Shown here: positions 24,126 through 35,689 of the stretch, one piece after another
Position numbering within the stretch: position 1 is the first letter of the stretch
Layout of the letters: each line of letters starts with the position of its first letter
From: Rhyacichthys aspro
Lineage: Eukaryota > Chordata > Actinopteri > Gobiiformes > Rhyacichthyidae
Direction: 5' to 3'
Assembly (NCBI GenBank): GCA_036850595.1
Contig: CM072170.1
Location: forward strand, 13,608,303 to 13,672,302
DNA: 64,000 bases
Program-made: the position numbers and the translations under genes
The notes under the pieces: model-generated
The model's database searches: none
The model's input: only the letters and a program-made list of their open reading frames with translations
What the model was told of the DNA's origin: nothing

Positions 24126-24325
24126 TTATTTGGAGCAAGGCCGACTAAACAGGGCTATTCTGAGGTTAAAAGGTAGACTGTCCCAGACTTTGGAAGCAGC
24201 TACAGCCTTGTCTGCTGTTTTTAGCTGTGTTCTTGGTGAGTCAAAGAGCACCTGAATTGTTGAGCTCATAGATCTGGTAGGAACATGGAGGTATGAGGGA
24301 GAAGTTTCTTGCATCTGTCTATCAT
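24126..24325 (-). pseudogene. LINE RT C-terminal fragment, minus strand
   Basis: The minus-strand frame 24314-24126 reads ...SPRTQLKTADKAVAASKVW followed by DSLPFNLR. This is the 'PRT.LKT.gDrAFavaaPklWNsLP..iR' block close to the C-terminus of fish L2/Rex1-type LINE reverse transcriptases. The following 'FK..LKT.LF' is replaced by divergent sequence. There is no polymerase core nearby, so this is a 5'-truncated dead copy. A short 'atttatttatgtttattt' lies at its 3' side (24113-24130). Confidence 0.65.
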
Positions 24326-24839
24326 CCCAGGCTGCTACTGATGCTGGCTATGTTTAGTGCAACATCTTGATAAATGCAGTGTTTTTGTTTTTGTTTTTAA
24401 ATCCGAAACTGAAAGTGAAATTTAGACATTTGAAATTTGCCACCATGAAGCATTTTGTATTCTGTTTTTTTTTGGCATGTTTTAAATCAAAAGCCTTCAG
24501 CCAGTCTAACATCATTTTCTATTCTATTGATCTGGTCACTTTGGATTTGAGTTTCCACGGGGCAGTATCAGTAGACACAGTTTAAACAGCCTCTTGAGAA
24601 AAACGGTTACGATTTTGAGCATTGTCTAAGAACGTTTTTTGTACTTCTAGTTTAGACAATGAAAAAAAGACAGTTTTAGAGCAAGACAAATTCCCACAGC
24701 AGATGATTTATTTGACATGTTTTGGTTTGTGCAAATTTATCCCAGTCTTCTTAATTTCTGACGTGAGACCAATGCTTGACAAAACTAAAAATACAGCCTT
24801 GGAATCTTCCCAGCTCATTCATCATGCAATGTTTACAGC
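24326..24839. other. No gene seen
   Basis: AT-rich. Confidence 0.4.
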
Positions 24840-25300
24840 ATGTTATTCCAACTGGCGTCTTCCCTCTTCCCTGCAGTTTTTCTCGCCGCGCTTCAACCGA
24901 CGGGCCGAGGTGTTGATATGAGCTTCGGCGACATAAGGAGACGGAGACCACGTGGGAGGCGTTCCAAGACGGGTGCTCTCTCTCTGCCTGTTTTGTTTCA
25001 AATTATTTTTATTTTATTTTCCTCAGTCTTCACTCCCACCATTTGGAGGTGAGAGCCAACGAGTGACGGACAGAAAAAGGAGGATGTTACATAACTGCGT
25101 GACACGTTCGGATCGTCTCACTCCGACGTATGTTGCAAACGAGGAGGTGGTCCGCTTTGTTTCCCCCGACGAGGAAGCAGGGGGTGGCGTTGTCATCGAT
25201 TGCACAGCTGTCTCTTCTAATAATGTCTGGGTGTAATCAATGCAAGAGGCGACAGGAGCCGACGTGACATTTCTCCACTCTGATTACTCATGTCTCCTGC
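24840..25300. promoter_or_regulatory. CpG-bearing balanced block
   Basis: 'tttctcgccgcgcttcaacc', 'gcttcggcgacataaggaga', 'ttcggatcgtctcactccga' stand out from AT-rich surroundings. Overlapping frames are open on both strands, so no coding call is made. Possible regulatory or conserved element. Confidence 0.2.
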
Positions 25301-25788
25301 GTGGATCAACTGTCCTTTACCTTGACTCGGTGCCACGCTACGCCCATCTGCAATCACTTTCTGTCAGAAGCTGGACATGTTGTTGGGCTTGATTGGGAGA
25401 TGCTTATATCACAGAGGTTTAAGGCCTCAGCGAATCTCCCACACAAACTTGGCAGAGTGAACCAAATTAAATATGAAAACAATAACTCCTGCTAAGCATC
25501 GACGCATGTTAGTAAGAATGATTTGTGAAAAGTAGGTGTTTATAAGAGGGTTTATATTAAGGATTTTGTTCTCAGCGTGCTTTGGCCGATCACATGCTCG
25601 CACACAAATGGGTCTGGCATGCCCGACTGGGAGGAGGCCCAGTGTAGACTCAGGAGACACAGAAGGGAGTCAGTGTAAATTGTTTAGTTTTCGTCAAGGA
25701 CATATTTTTGCGGCAAAAAAAAAAAGAAAACTAAATGATAAGTAATTCATGAGAGCAAAAACTCTGAATAAAATGTTTCGACACTTTT
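25301..25788. other. No gene seen
   Basis: No repeat recognised; an A-run at about 25716-25726. Confidence 0.4.
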
Positions 25789-26218
25789 GTCGGTAGCAGC
25801 GTGGTTAGCGCTTCTGCTTCACAGCAAGAAGGTCGTGAGTTCGAATCCCGGCCGACCCAAAACATCATTGGCTGATTGTAGCCAACTCAAACATCATTGG
25901 CTAACTCTGGTCTTTCTGTGAGGAGTCTGCATGTCCTCCCCGTGTCACCGTGGGTTCTCTCCGGGATCTCCGGCTTCCTCCCACCGTCCAAAGACATGCA
26001 TGTATAGGTGAATTGGTGACTCTAAAGTGCCCCTAGTGGATGAATGTGAGAGTGAATGGTTGTCTGTCAATGTACGTCTAAGTGTCAGCCCTGCGACGAA
26101 CTGGCCACTGTCCAGGGTGTACCCCGCCTAAGGCCCAAAGCTGCTGGGATAGGCTCCAGCCACCCGCGACCCCACGAGTGGGATAAGCGGTAGAAGATGA
26201 ATGAATGAATGAAAATGA
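25789..26218 (+). mobile_element. tRNA-derived SINE, near full length
   Basis: The head is tRNA-like, with box A at 25794-25804 (tagcagcgtgg) and box B at 25837-25848 (gagttcgaatcc), the two parts of an internal RNA polymerase III promoter. The body contains 'gtctgcatgtcctccccgtg', 'ccggcttcctcccaccgtcc', 'aaagacatgcatgtataggt' and 'ctgctgggataggctccagc'. It ends with an (ATGA)n tail at 26196-26218. This is the fish SINE type with a conserved central part (V-SINE/DANA/Mermaid style, from general knowledge). 'aacatcattggct' is duplicated internally (about 25860 and 25889). No target duplication is obvious. Tail-only copies lie at 12503 and 46951; a head-only relative is at 50720-50746. Confidence 0.85.
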
Positions 26219-27269
26219 ACAGAGACGGATTCCAATCAAAAGAAGGAGGAGACGGGAAGAGTTGAGAAGAGATCCAATCAGAAGTTCTGTTTTTGAGTGT
26301 AGACGACAGGCGATGAAAAGAGAACGGCTTTGAAATATCAAACTATGTTAACGCTTAGGAGGAAAAAGAGCGACTTCAATACCATGCCGTAATAGATTCA
26401 TACATAGTAGTTTCATTTCCTTCAGGTAGAAATGATTACTTCTGAAAAAAAGGCATTAACTTTAATATTTTAGTGATTAAATCTACTGTAGAAATAGTCG
26501 AATTAATTCTTATGATATTTAGTTGACTACAAGTAGACTAAAGATTAAGTGACTAAAACTAACCAAATTGTCTACAGCTTTCCTACACACTGGACAACTG
26601 CCAGTCAATCGCAGGGCTAACGTATAGAGACAAAATACCATTTATGGTGAGAACATCCACCAAATGATCTTCTTGCTGCCACCATTAATCCTCATCTTAT
26701 TATCTCATTATTACTTGTAGCATTTACACCAAATATACTAAGTTATATGCAATGAAATTTTGTTCTAAGTGTGCAATGTTTTTTACAAAAAAGTATCTAT
26801 CTATCTATTGTCTTGGATTTGAGCCACTTTGTTGATGCTTCCCTATACAACACATTCATGCCTACCCACCTCCACCCCAGCTCCTCCTTTTGAGTTTTAT
26901 CACTGTCATATAGACTGTAATTCCTGCAAAATTCCTCTAAGGGGCCTTAATGCTGTCTTAAGACAAAATAATCCTTTTTATGATAGATGTTCTAGGTTTA
27001 CTCATGTATCTGCTTCCATGTTAAGTAACTAAATGGTTTAATGAAATTGGTGAAATGTACAACAGTAATTAGTTTTTGGATTCAGGAGATATGACTACTT
27101 TTTGATTACTACAATTCTTCCACAATCTCCTTAATGTCTGCTGTAACGGCATTGAGCAAACTGCACACTGTTTGTTCAAATCCATTTGTGGCTGCAAAAC
27201 CAATACGGAGGTAATTTCTGTTGAGGGAAATCTGGGATTAATTTGTGTTGCAGATACAGTTTCCTTTGA
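26219..27269. other. No gene seen
   Basis: AT-rich. A short (TATC)n lies at 26794-26808. Confidence 0.45.
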
Positions 27270-27480
27270 GTGTCAAAATGAAATTTAGCCCCGCGAGCTA
27301 AAACAAATCTAACAAAGGGAGGATGCGCATTGACAGTTTGTTAGTAATTGTGGCTTTCAGTGTTTACCTTATTAAAAAAGGAACGCCGCACTAGATCAAA
27401 TGTGAATAATAAAGCACGGGGCTGCTGTTGGATTTAAGCAGCACGGTGGTGGTGCCGGTGGGCCTGTGCTTAACAATGGA
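27270..27480. promoter_or_regulatory. Possible conserved non-coding element
   Basis: Repeat-free, with mixed composition ('tagccccgcgagctaaaaca', 'gggaggatgcgcattgacag', 'gttagtaattgtggctttca'). No coding signal. Suggested only by style. Confidence 0.18.
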
Positions 27481-28069
27481 ACCAGAACTATACACTACAG
27501 TCCGTCGAGATTAATAGCATTGCCTACTTATTAACTCCAGGTCAAAGAATAATACAATCTACTGTATGTGCTGCGCTCACCAAAAAATCTCCCATTGTCT
27601 GTGTCTGTCTTTTCATTTCTCTTTCACGTACTGTCTTTGTATGCGCCTCTTTTCACTTCGTCTCCATCAGAACAGTTGTCTCTGTTCTCTGAAATGACTG
27701 AGGTGTAAAGGAGTCTGAATTTGAAAGACATATTGGATTCTTGAATCCTTTATGACATTTTACCCCTAACTCGAACATTTCTATTTTTACATTTACAAGA
27801 ATCTACAAGCACTGTTTAACTGTGCACTGTGTGAAAAGCTGTAGCGTATGTTACAGATGAAGAAAATGGGATACTTTGGTCAAAAATATAAAAAATACAA
27901 GTCAAAAATAAAAGTCTTTGCATTTAGAAAAATCAGAAAAAATGAAAGTTAAAGGCTTGCTCCCTTGCGTCTTATTTTCTTCCTAATTTTAGTTTGAAAG
28001 GGTCCTAAAACTCCTAATAACTGTCCAAGCTCTAAGGTGATTGTATTTTAAAGTGTAAACCATTGTATT
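27481..28069. other. No gene seen
   Basis: AT-rich, pyrimidine-rich around 27590-27680. Confidence 0.4.
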
Positions 28070-28260
28070 TCACTTTTACTATTAACAGAGCAGATTATTT
28101 GCAGGGACAGTGCTGGTTGGCTGTTCCTACGGGTGCCCAGAATGGACAAACTGAGCCCTGCCTAAGGATGAGCATTCTTTCAGGGCACACAATGCTCCTG
28201 TATGGAGGTTTAGCACATTTGAGGGCTATCATAGCTGTTCACATGCAATAAAAAAGAATC
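28070..28260. repeat. Dispersed repeat A, fragment 4
   Basis: 'cagaatggacaaactgagcc', 'gagggctatcatagctgttc' and 'acatgcaataaaaaagaa' match parts of repeat A at 9195-9473 and 28745-29182. Confidence 0.5.
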
Positions 28261-28744
28261 AACCTTTGCCAATGGCTCCACAAAAGACCACAAACAATTA
28301 TGCCATAAAAAATATCAAACTGGAAAATAATTCAATAAATGCTCCAGAAAATGAGAGATTTTTTTGATAAAGTATACCTTGGGAGAAATTAGCCTTTTTA
28401 AAAATGTAATGCCTCTAAACACACCATATTTAGATATGTATACTATAATTTTAACTTGGAAAAAAAGATTATGTGAAACAATAATTGGGTTTCGCTAGGT
28501 TTCTTTGAGGATGGGAGTGAGTGCATTGTTTTTTTTTTCTGCTTTTCATTTTGTGTTGTTTTTCAGCACATATCAGCAAATAGATAGCCACATTGCACAG
28601 GTGAAGATTCAGACTGTATATTGTTTTCTTCCCACACCCTTGTCCAAATCCATATTAAAGGTGTTTTGTTTAAATGTTGTAGTATATAGTTTAACAAAAT
28701 GAAACCCATGAGTCGAATCTGTGTTTTCAATACTACATAACTAT
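28261..28744. other. No gene seen
   Basis: AT-rich. Confidence 0.4.
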
Positions 28745-29182
28745 CTGAAGGTCCACAAAACCAAGTGGAAGGAGCATTTGAGCTGACAACTAAGAACTGC
28801 TAGAGGAAAACAACATGTTTCATTTTTAGGTGTAATTTTATTTTTTTTAAAGATTTTTTTGGGTGCTTTTTGCCTTTAATCATTACAGGCAGATCAACAG
28901 GAAGAGGGTGACAGAGATAGATATATGATCCGAGCCGGAATCGAACCCAGGTCTCTCTGTAGTATGTGCTCTACCAGGTGAGCCACCAAGGACCCCTGAT
29001 TTTGTTGTCATTTTTAAGGTGAATTCCAAATGTGACCTATTTCCACTGGGTTTGTTCATTGACAACTTGCATGTCCCTGCAGGGCTACCATAGCTGTTCA
29101 CATGCTCTGAAAAAAAGAAGAGTGTAAGTTGTGGAGTTGTAAAATCTCCAGAAAGGCCAAAAACTACACAATCCACTTTTAA
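28745..29182. repeat. Dispersed repeat A, copy split by a SINE
   Basis: The left part (28745-28841) has 'aagtggaaggagcatttgag' and 'aactgctagaggaaaacaac'. The right part (28997-29182) has 'tttccactgggtttgttcat', 'cagggctaccatagctgttc' and 'ccaaaaactacacaatccac', ending at TTTTAA (29182). The two parts are neighbours in the uninterrupted copy at 9195-9473. The SINE at 28842-28996 lies between them. Confidence 0.55.
28842..28996 (-). mobile_element. tRNA-derived SINE, minus strand
   Basis: On the minus strand it starts 'ggggtccttggtggctcacc'. Box A (tggctcacctgg) lies at 28985-28974 and a perfect box B (ggttcgattcc) at 28947-28937. The tail is A-rich with 'aaaggcaaaaagcacccaaa'. This is a different family from the SINE at 25789, with a shorter body rich in 'ctctgtcaccctcttcctg'. 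The related copy at 44570-44725 shares the 'gggttcaattcccg...tcaccctgtgtcctgtc' layout. It is inserted into repeat A. Confidence 0.8.
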
Positions 29183-29459
29183 AACTGAAGGTGCCCTTTA
29201 GCATCAATGCACAATATTAGACCCATGCTTTAAGCTGTGTAAGTGAAAAGAAAGATTTTGTTTTTTGCTTTTCAAATAGGAATAAAAAACTTTCATAATT
29301 CACATTGAACAACTCCAAAGAGTGTGAGACACCATCTTGGAGCTACTGAGTCATACTTTATACACTGTGGTGAGAACATGAGTCACATACAGACGCAAGA
29401 TATCATTTAAAATAAAAGTACACTGTTATTAAGGAGAGTAAAATCGAACGTTCTTAATC
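29183..29459. other. No gene seen
   Basis: No feature of note. Confidence 0.4.
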
Positions 29460-29660
29460 TGGGAAGAAAACATGTGAGTAATGCTTGATGAGGCATACAC
29501 TCTGCATCAGGGCTGATTGTTTCAGATCACGCCAGGACAATCATGGCTTAGTGACCCTCATCCGTTTCCATGGGGACGGGAAAGCCATTTCAGCCATTAC
29601 CGAGATTAGGGTCTTATCTGCTTTTGTTCACTTTTGGAATGGCTCATAGCGACTATCTGC
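29460..29660. promoter_or_regulatory. Possible conserved non-coding element with RFX-like site
   Basis: Repeat-free block. 'gtttccatggggac' at 29564-29577 resembles the palindromic RFX X-box (GTTGCCATGGCAAC) with three or so differences. 'ctgattgtttcagatcacgc' and 'aggacaatcatgg' also occur. Regulatory function is inference. Confidence 0.2.
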
Positions 29661-31519
29661 AGGCCTGCTGTTACTGTTCCGGCAGCAGCTATTATCAGCG
29701 CCACGCTATCTACCTCCCAATCACTACTTACACCACTGCTGCCCAACTTCTGCCCTTCCATGACTCAGCCTTTTCTTTGTCGCCAAACTAGTTGCCGTGT
29801 TGTAGCTGCCGCAGTCGAGATTTACCCCAAAAAACTGGACGCGATGGGTTTGTCTCTGACGACGCTGAAAGAAAAGCTCTTCAAAATGAAACCTTCTTTT
29901 TTGTTTGTTTAGAATGTATTTCAGTTGGTTGTTTTCATGGCTGAAGCAACACAATTACTTTTGCCATATAGATTGAAGGTACGCTAAACCAATACTACAA
30001 ATCCCTGGCCAATTTTCCACATCGATATGTTTGGTCAATGTGTTTCTCGAAGGCGGACTTATACTCTGTGAGGCTTTACGTCACACTGTGAAATTAAACA
30101 GCGTGTCGGGGGCCTCGAATGTGCAAATAAATTCCATTCAACAGATGTATCGTGCATGGAGGGCGGCGGAAAATGTGGTGCGATGAGTCACTCTCCATAC
30201 TGTTCACTGCATTTATGGAGAAAATCAGTATGATGTAATCAGGGACAAGAGATCAGCAATCATCTGAAACAAGAAGGTCAGATATGTGAGAGAAAATGAC
30301 GTTAATCAATCAATAAGAAAATCGTTACAGTGTTTTAGGGGTTCATTCATCCATTTAGAAGTCACCTCACCCCAGACACTTCTGACACTTCGGTTCTGGT
30401 TTGCAAATCTAAACACAAACCGGATTAAAAAACTACAAATCCAAAATAACTTTGCTAAAATTTTGATTTCCAGCCCGAACTGAACAATAGTTGGATCATA
30501 TTTGTGAACTGCTGCATGTTCTCATTTTAGTTCTGCTGTTTTCACCAAGCTTTAATGTACATCAAAATAATGAATGTTGAAAGTTGAATAAAAGAATGTA
30601 AAAACACACAATGGATAGTCACAAGGTTGGAAAACCAAAACTTCTGTTCCAATAATGATGTACAGCTATTATATATTTGTGCTCAAACTGGTGTGAACAT
30701 GTCTCTATATGTATTTTTGGAGTAAAAGTTACATGGTGCAAATTTAATATCAGATGTTGGTTGGGGCAGTGGATGGGAAGTAAAACTCAGGGATATGCCA
30801 CTTTACAGAGGAAAACGTGTGCAGTGTCTGGTGTATCTATTGCTTATTTGCTCTATTACATAAAGCCTTTGTCATTTTAACTATAACCTGGTGTTGTTCT
30901 CACTCACATACACTCAGAATCAGTTACTACTTATTTTTATCCATTCCATTCATTTTTACTTGTTAGTTGAACCTTCACAATGACTTTTCTTGGTTACATT
31001 AACTTGTGATTTTGTCTCATATTGTTGTCTGTCCTCAGTAGTTTACGGAACCATCTAAATGCTTGGTCACTGCGTACTGACTACACACTGTACCCGTGTA
31101 AGACTGTGAACATGGGGAACTGCCCCAGCTGACACAGATATACATCCAGGAGGTGGTAATTTTAGTTTGGCCCTAATACAGCGATGTGGGAAAAGGCGGC
31201 CGCGGTGATACTGTACCTTTTACAGAGGTGACCCAAAACTGTCACCGCAGAAACGCCTTAATAGGAATAAAATGAACCAATATGAGAAGGTGAGTTCTTT
31301 TTTTTTTTTTTTTTCCTTTTCACCCGCATTACGATTGCTGGTGGGAAAGGGAGCTCAGGGGTCTAAAATGGGGTCACGCCGTGTGATAGAAGAGAGATAT
31401 TCTTCTTCTCAGTCAATAAGAGCTCCTGGACTGCAGCCCTGAAAGCAAATGCCAACAGATAGAGGGATGTCACATTTATCGTATTGCTTTAGTAAATGAG
31501 CAATTTGTTGTGATAGAAA
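29661..31519. other. No gene seen
   Basis: The balanced part 29660-29900 keeps short frames open on both strands. There is a T-run at 31298-31314. 31120-31260 has some CpG ('aaaaggcggccgcggtgata'). Nothing coding is recognised. Confidence 0.4.
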
Positions 31520-31830
31520 TGTCACACTTTCATTTCGTCATTTTTATTGGAGTCCACTCAAAGGTGAGCAGACACAACACAACAAAACACAGGAAACTGA
31601 ATTACAACAATTATGAAAAAGTCAGTAAGGACTTGATTGTTCGAAGACATTTTCACAGGTCGTTTTGAGGTCTAGGTTCAGGTGGTGCTTTTTCTACATT
31701 GTTCATTTCTTTTGTTGTGAAAAGAGCTAATGTGATGTGTTCATAATAAGCCATACTCGAACCCAGCTTTTTAATAGAAAGCCAGAGTGTCCTGTAAAAG
31801 GGTTCATCGGCTCTTCTTTTTGCTTTGTCA
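31520..31830 (-). CDS. Possible 3'-terminal coding exon, unrecognised protein
   Basis: On the minus strand a pyrimidine-rich tract ('ctctttgctgctgccttgtg', 'tctcattattccatcag') ends in a splice acceptor at 31831. The frame continues for about 59 residues: DKAKRRADEPFYRTL, then a hydrophobic/aromatic middle (WLSIKKLGSSMAYYEHITLA), then a proline-rich, acidic end, and stops at 31653. About 105 bp further on the minus strand is an AATAAA signal (plus-strand TTTATT, 31543-31548). Acceptor, open frame, stop and poly(A) signal in the right order look like the last exon of a gene. I do not recognise the protein. A consensus-like donor (CAG|GTAAGG, near 31890 on the minus strand) would leave an intron of only 57 bp, and the frame upstream of it is stopped, so the previous exon is unknown. 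Pseudogene or chance remain possible. Confidence 0.3.
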
Positions 31831-31834
31831 CTGA

Positions 31835-32304
31835 TGGAATAATGAGACACAAGGCAGCAGCAAAGAGCCAGACGTGTTGAACCTTACCTGCTTGATACTC
31901 CTCATTTCTGTGCCTCTGTCGGGCTCAGTATCAAATACTAAAAACACTCCTTGTGAACAATTTAGCATGTCACATATGGGGCTTCTCTCAGCAATAATCC
32001 ATGATTCCTCTCGTGCGTCTCCTCAGCTCATAAAACCACTCCAGCACTAAAATGTCTGTAACTGCAGTGACTACACCCAAACATAGCTGCACCAAATGGT
32101 TTTGTTTTTATTCTAAAATGGATTGGATTAGGGGATTATCGACCTAAAAGTGGTGAGGGGCCGCAATAGTTAATAAGAATCCTTTCAGGGACCCGAGATG
32201 GCGACACTTTGGAAGCTTTTGTTAAATTTTGAATGTGAGGTTCTACATTTGAGTCTCACAAAAGTTATCTTTAGCATTAATTTCCTCCTAATATGGAAAA
32301 TGTG
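31835..32304. other. No gene seen
   Basis: If the exon at 31520-31830 is real, this would be its upstream intron on the minus strand. No upstream exon was found here. Confidence 0.35.
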
Positions 32305-32745
32305 TTTAGATGGATTTGAAGAGAGTTTAAATGGATTTGAACAGGTTTTAGTTGAATTTGAATAGGTTCTTTTTTTGTTTGAAAAAGTTTTAGATGGATT
32401 TGGACAGGTATTAGTTGGATTTGAACAAGTTTTAGATAGATTTGGACAGGTTTTAGTTGGACTTGAATAGGTATTAAAAGAATTTTTAACAGGTTTTAGA
32501 TGGATTTGGAAAGATTTTATTTGGATTTGAGCAGATTATATATACCTTTGCAGCAAAAACCGACTTAAGATTTCATAAACAAAAAAAATCTGATGAAAAA
32601 ATCTGATTCAAATCCATCTAAAACCTGTTCAAACCCATCTAAAACCTGTTCAAACCCATTGAAAACCTAGTTCATCACCTACTGCATGCATTGGAGGGCC
32701 ACATAAAACATTGCAAAGGGCTGCATTTGGCCGTTTGAGTTTAAC
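32305..32745. mobile_element. Foldback minisatellite repeat, second copy
   Basis: Same order as at 1-480: a degenerate 21-bp array (32305-32530, units like 'aggttttagttggatttgaa'), a spacer with 'aaaccgacttaagatttcat', inverted units ('gattcaaatccatctaaaac', 'ctgttcaaacccatctaaaa', 32600-32665) and the terminal part 'ggagggccacataaaacatt', 'gcaaagggctgcatttggcc', 'gtttgagtttaacatgtg'. The last segment resembles the end of fish hAT-type elements ('tttgagtttgacacctgtg'). This copy is more diverged than the one at the window start. No coding frame. Confidence 0.65.
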
Positions 32746-33649
32746 ATGTGTTGTATTTTGTGTGTGTCTTTGCACCAGGAGGAAGATGCTAAATCAATGC
32801 ATCACTGACATTATATCTATACGTTGAGTGTCCGCATACTATAAACTTGAATATTGGTGTGTTATCGAGGTAGCTTTATGGGATGACTTCTGATGGTATT
32901 TTGACACTGAAGAAAATGACGGTATGATAGTATGACAGTGTAGTTCTTACACCTGTAAATGCTTTTAAGTAAAACAAATTGAAAAATGGTAAACGTTGTT
33001 AGAAGAGTAAAATACAAACATTATTCCTTCAAATAATGATAATATTCAGTCAGAGGTTTGAACTCACTTTTCTGCTCTTTTCACTTGTGTTACCAGATTA
33101 TTCATTCAGACATCATTCAGCTGACCTTGAGCCATTTTGAATATTCTTACATATGAAGTCCTGTGCAAGAAGCCATTCCGTGAATATGTCTTTATGGCAC
33201 TTTATGCTCTTATTTCATCGTCTTATCTTAAAAGAAAGGATTTTACAGCATTAGTAGTTTTCGTGATCTTAAAAACACTGCATACCTTAAAATCAGGTGG
33301 AATTACCAATCTCCGACATATGGACGTTTTAAAAAAAAAGCTTGTTCCTGTACAGTGCAGTTTTCCATTATCATAAAAATGACATTTAATAAATTCTTAA
33401 AAATGAAGCTCCCAGTGTGGCTGTATAGTCAATATAAAAACACCATCAGTTTGGGAAAGGGATTGTTTTGCCATCATTTTGTAAAAGATGTCAAAGAATC
33501 TGCACGGCGTACATAATTAATACATAAGAGTAAAGCCATATAGCATGATATAATCTTTGACTTGCTGCATGTTCCAAACCACCCATGTACATAGTGTTCA
33601 CGAGTGCCTGAACACATGTTTAAATCCCGCAAGGCCATGTTGATCAAAC
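32746..33649. other. No gene seen
   Basis: AT-rich unique-looking sequence. Confidence 0.4.
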
Positions 33650-33960
33650 CCTAGTGACAGCTAATGATCACCACTTATGATAATGTGACACGGAGGCGCG
33701 GTAATTAATAATTCCATTAGTAGCTTTACGAGAATGGATTTGCATTCGGTCACATGTGCCGTCCTCGTTTTTCCCTAACCTCTCTCCATAAAGCAGCAGC
33801 AGCAGCAGCAGCAGCAGGAGCAGGAGTGGCAGCAGATCCTATAATGACCCCCTCTTCACTCTCTGCTTCCCTTTGCTTTGTAACGCCAGGCTCTCACAAT
33901 CCCCCGGGGGGCCTATGGGAGTCTGCGTGCTCCGTATGATGATCAGCGAGTCTCAGAGAG
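33650..33960. promoter_or_regulatory. Possible enhancer-like block with (CAG)8
   Basis: Contains TAATTA at 33702-33707 within 'ggtaattaataattcc' and a perfect POU octamer ATTTGCAT at 33738-33745, then a (CAG)8 at 33794-33817 with degenerate CAG/GAG units to about 33835. Mixed composition and no transposon signature. Homeodomain and POU sites close together suit a developmental enhancer, which is inference. Confidence 0.3.
33794..33817. repeat. (CAG)8 trinucleotide repeat
   Basis: Eight perfect CAG units followed by interrupted units to about 33835. The alanine- or glutamine-rich reading has no surrounding gene support. Confidence 0.9.
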
Positions 33961-35689
33961 ATCCTGACAGCCAATCATCTGTCATCTAGTGGCGTGGGGC
34001 TCACACATTTTCAGGAGGGGGCCATTTCTTATGTTCTTGCCCCGAGAAGCTGTTTCATGTTTGTAAGAGGCTTTTTCTTTGTGGTTCTGATAGATCTACA
34101 TTGTGTTTATTAGCCATTTTGGTTGAAGCTACATTTGTACTTGTGTTTTGTTTTTTGTTTTTTTATGATTGGACTTAATTAGAAAATGATCCAATTAGTT
34201 TTGTTTTCTTTGTGTATTTATTTGTAAGAAGTTTGGTCTGATTTGCATCCAATATTCATTTGCAACTTCAAACCAAACTAAACGGCGCAAAAGCTTTATT
34301 AGAGATGTCACTGTCGCTCTGGAGATGTTAGTTTTCTGAAAAATCTTAGTAGGTGCGAGCGTGATTTCTTCTACTGTTGCATTTAGTTTGACAGTTTAAT
34401 TAACGTGTTAACATTATTCATATGTGAAAAAATAAAATCTTAAGACGTGATCTAGGATTTATAATTAAGGATTTTAATGGATGTGAGGGATTTTGGCCAA
34501 TCACAGCTTGCTTCGAGTAAAAAGGAGCACTCCCATTGGTTAACACTGACAGACCAAGGAAATAAACCAAGGAAATAGTTTATTCCACTGCAAAATGTGT
34601 CTTATTTTACAGCAAAAAAGCTCAAAAATTATCAAAATAGAGAAACAGAAAATGAAAAAAATGGAGAAATGTTTGCAATGTGTCGACAATTCCAATTGGT
34701 TGTAAAATAATAATTACAGGATCACTACTGTCTACAGAGGTAAACTATAGGGGCTAAAACTTTCAGGTAAGCGCTTAAAGGTGGTTTAAACTTTGGCTTT
34801 CAAATGAGATTCCACGCCAAACTCTGGTCTGACTTCACTGCAGGCTTTTTCCCTCGGCTACTGCTTCGCCCGTTGTCCTTCGTCCATGTATAAGCCCATT
34901 TCACACATGCACTTTCCTCCAGACCAGGACTATCTGGAGTTTCATGTCTGGAGTTTCATGCTGCGCAGTTTAATCGCGACTGGTGCTGTAAGCGGAGTGC
35001 ACAGAGCATGGAGGTTGTAGGTACTCTACTTCCATGTGTGAACACAAATCCTGTGGACGTCCTTAAAAAGTTGTGAGTAGACAGGTCAGTGGAAAGTCTG
35101 GCGGTGATTCTGGACATCTTTAAGAGGTCATATGTAAAAAGAGACATATTTACTCAACTGCTGGACAAAAAAAGTGCATTTTTGCCTAGTAATGCACAGT
35201 TGGTCTCTGCACTGTTTACCCTGAAGGCAAAATTTGAGTTTATTTCCCTTACACGACCTCATACTGCCTTCATCCAGTCTTGGAAATACCTAAAATCAAG
35301 AAATCCAATGAACTAGCAGACCTTTTTCACCAAATTTTCATATGCACTATAATCTATGCACGCCTTCTTTTGATTTAAAATAGATTTTAGCACACACCAG
35401 CCATTCTCTCTGCTCTTGGAAAGTTAATTTGTCGTATTTTCTTCCTATTAATCATCCACTTTCACATTTCAGTCAAAAAAAAAGCTCTCCGTCCTCATCG
35501 CGCCAAACTTTGGACGACAGCCTTCCCAACTTGCTTAAGTGATTCAAACCACACCAGAGTTTGTTATAACCGAGCCTAACAAGTGTGTCCTCGCCCAAAG
35601 AAAAAGTCCCCTGCTACTAAAATCAGCTGAGATTACTTACAAAAGAAGCCCACTTTTTCCCCTTCTCCTTCACTGTAAAGTTTCCTATT
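33961..35689. other. No gene seen
   Basis: AT-rich. 'ggagtttcatgtctggagtttcatg' at 34937-34961 is a small 14-bp tandem duplication. Confidence 0.4.

Noticed and set aside
25789..25860. tRNA gene
   Set aside because: Box A and box B are present, but a normal acceptor stem does not close, and the sequence continues into a SINE body with an (ATGA)n tail.
29564..29577. Definite RFX X-box
   Set aside because: Resembles the palindrome but with several mismatches; kept only as a hint.
33754..33939. Poly-alanine or poly-glutamine coding exon around the CAG run
   Set aside because: No splice sites, start context or flanking domain; the run sits among regulatory-like motifs.
34774..34784. Kolobok-like end 'ttaaaggtgg' at 34.8 kb
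   Set aside because: Only the first ten bases match, with no partner end; likely chance.
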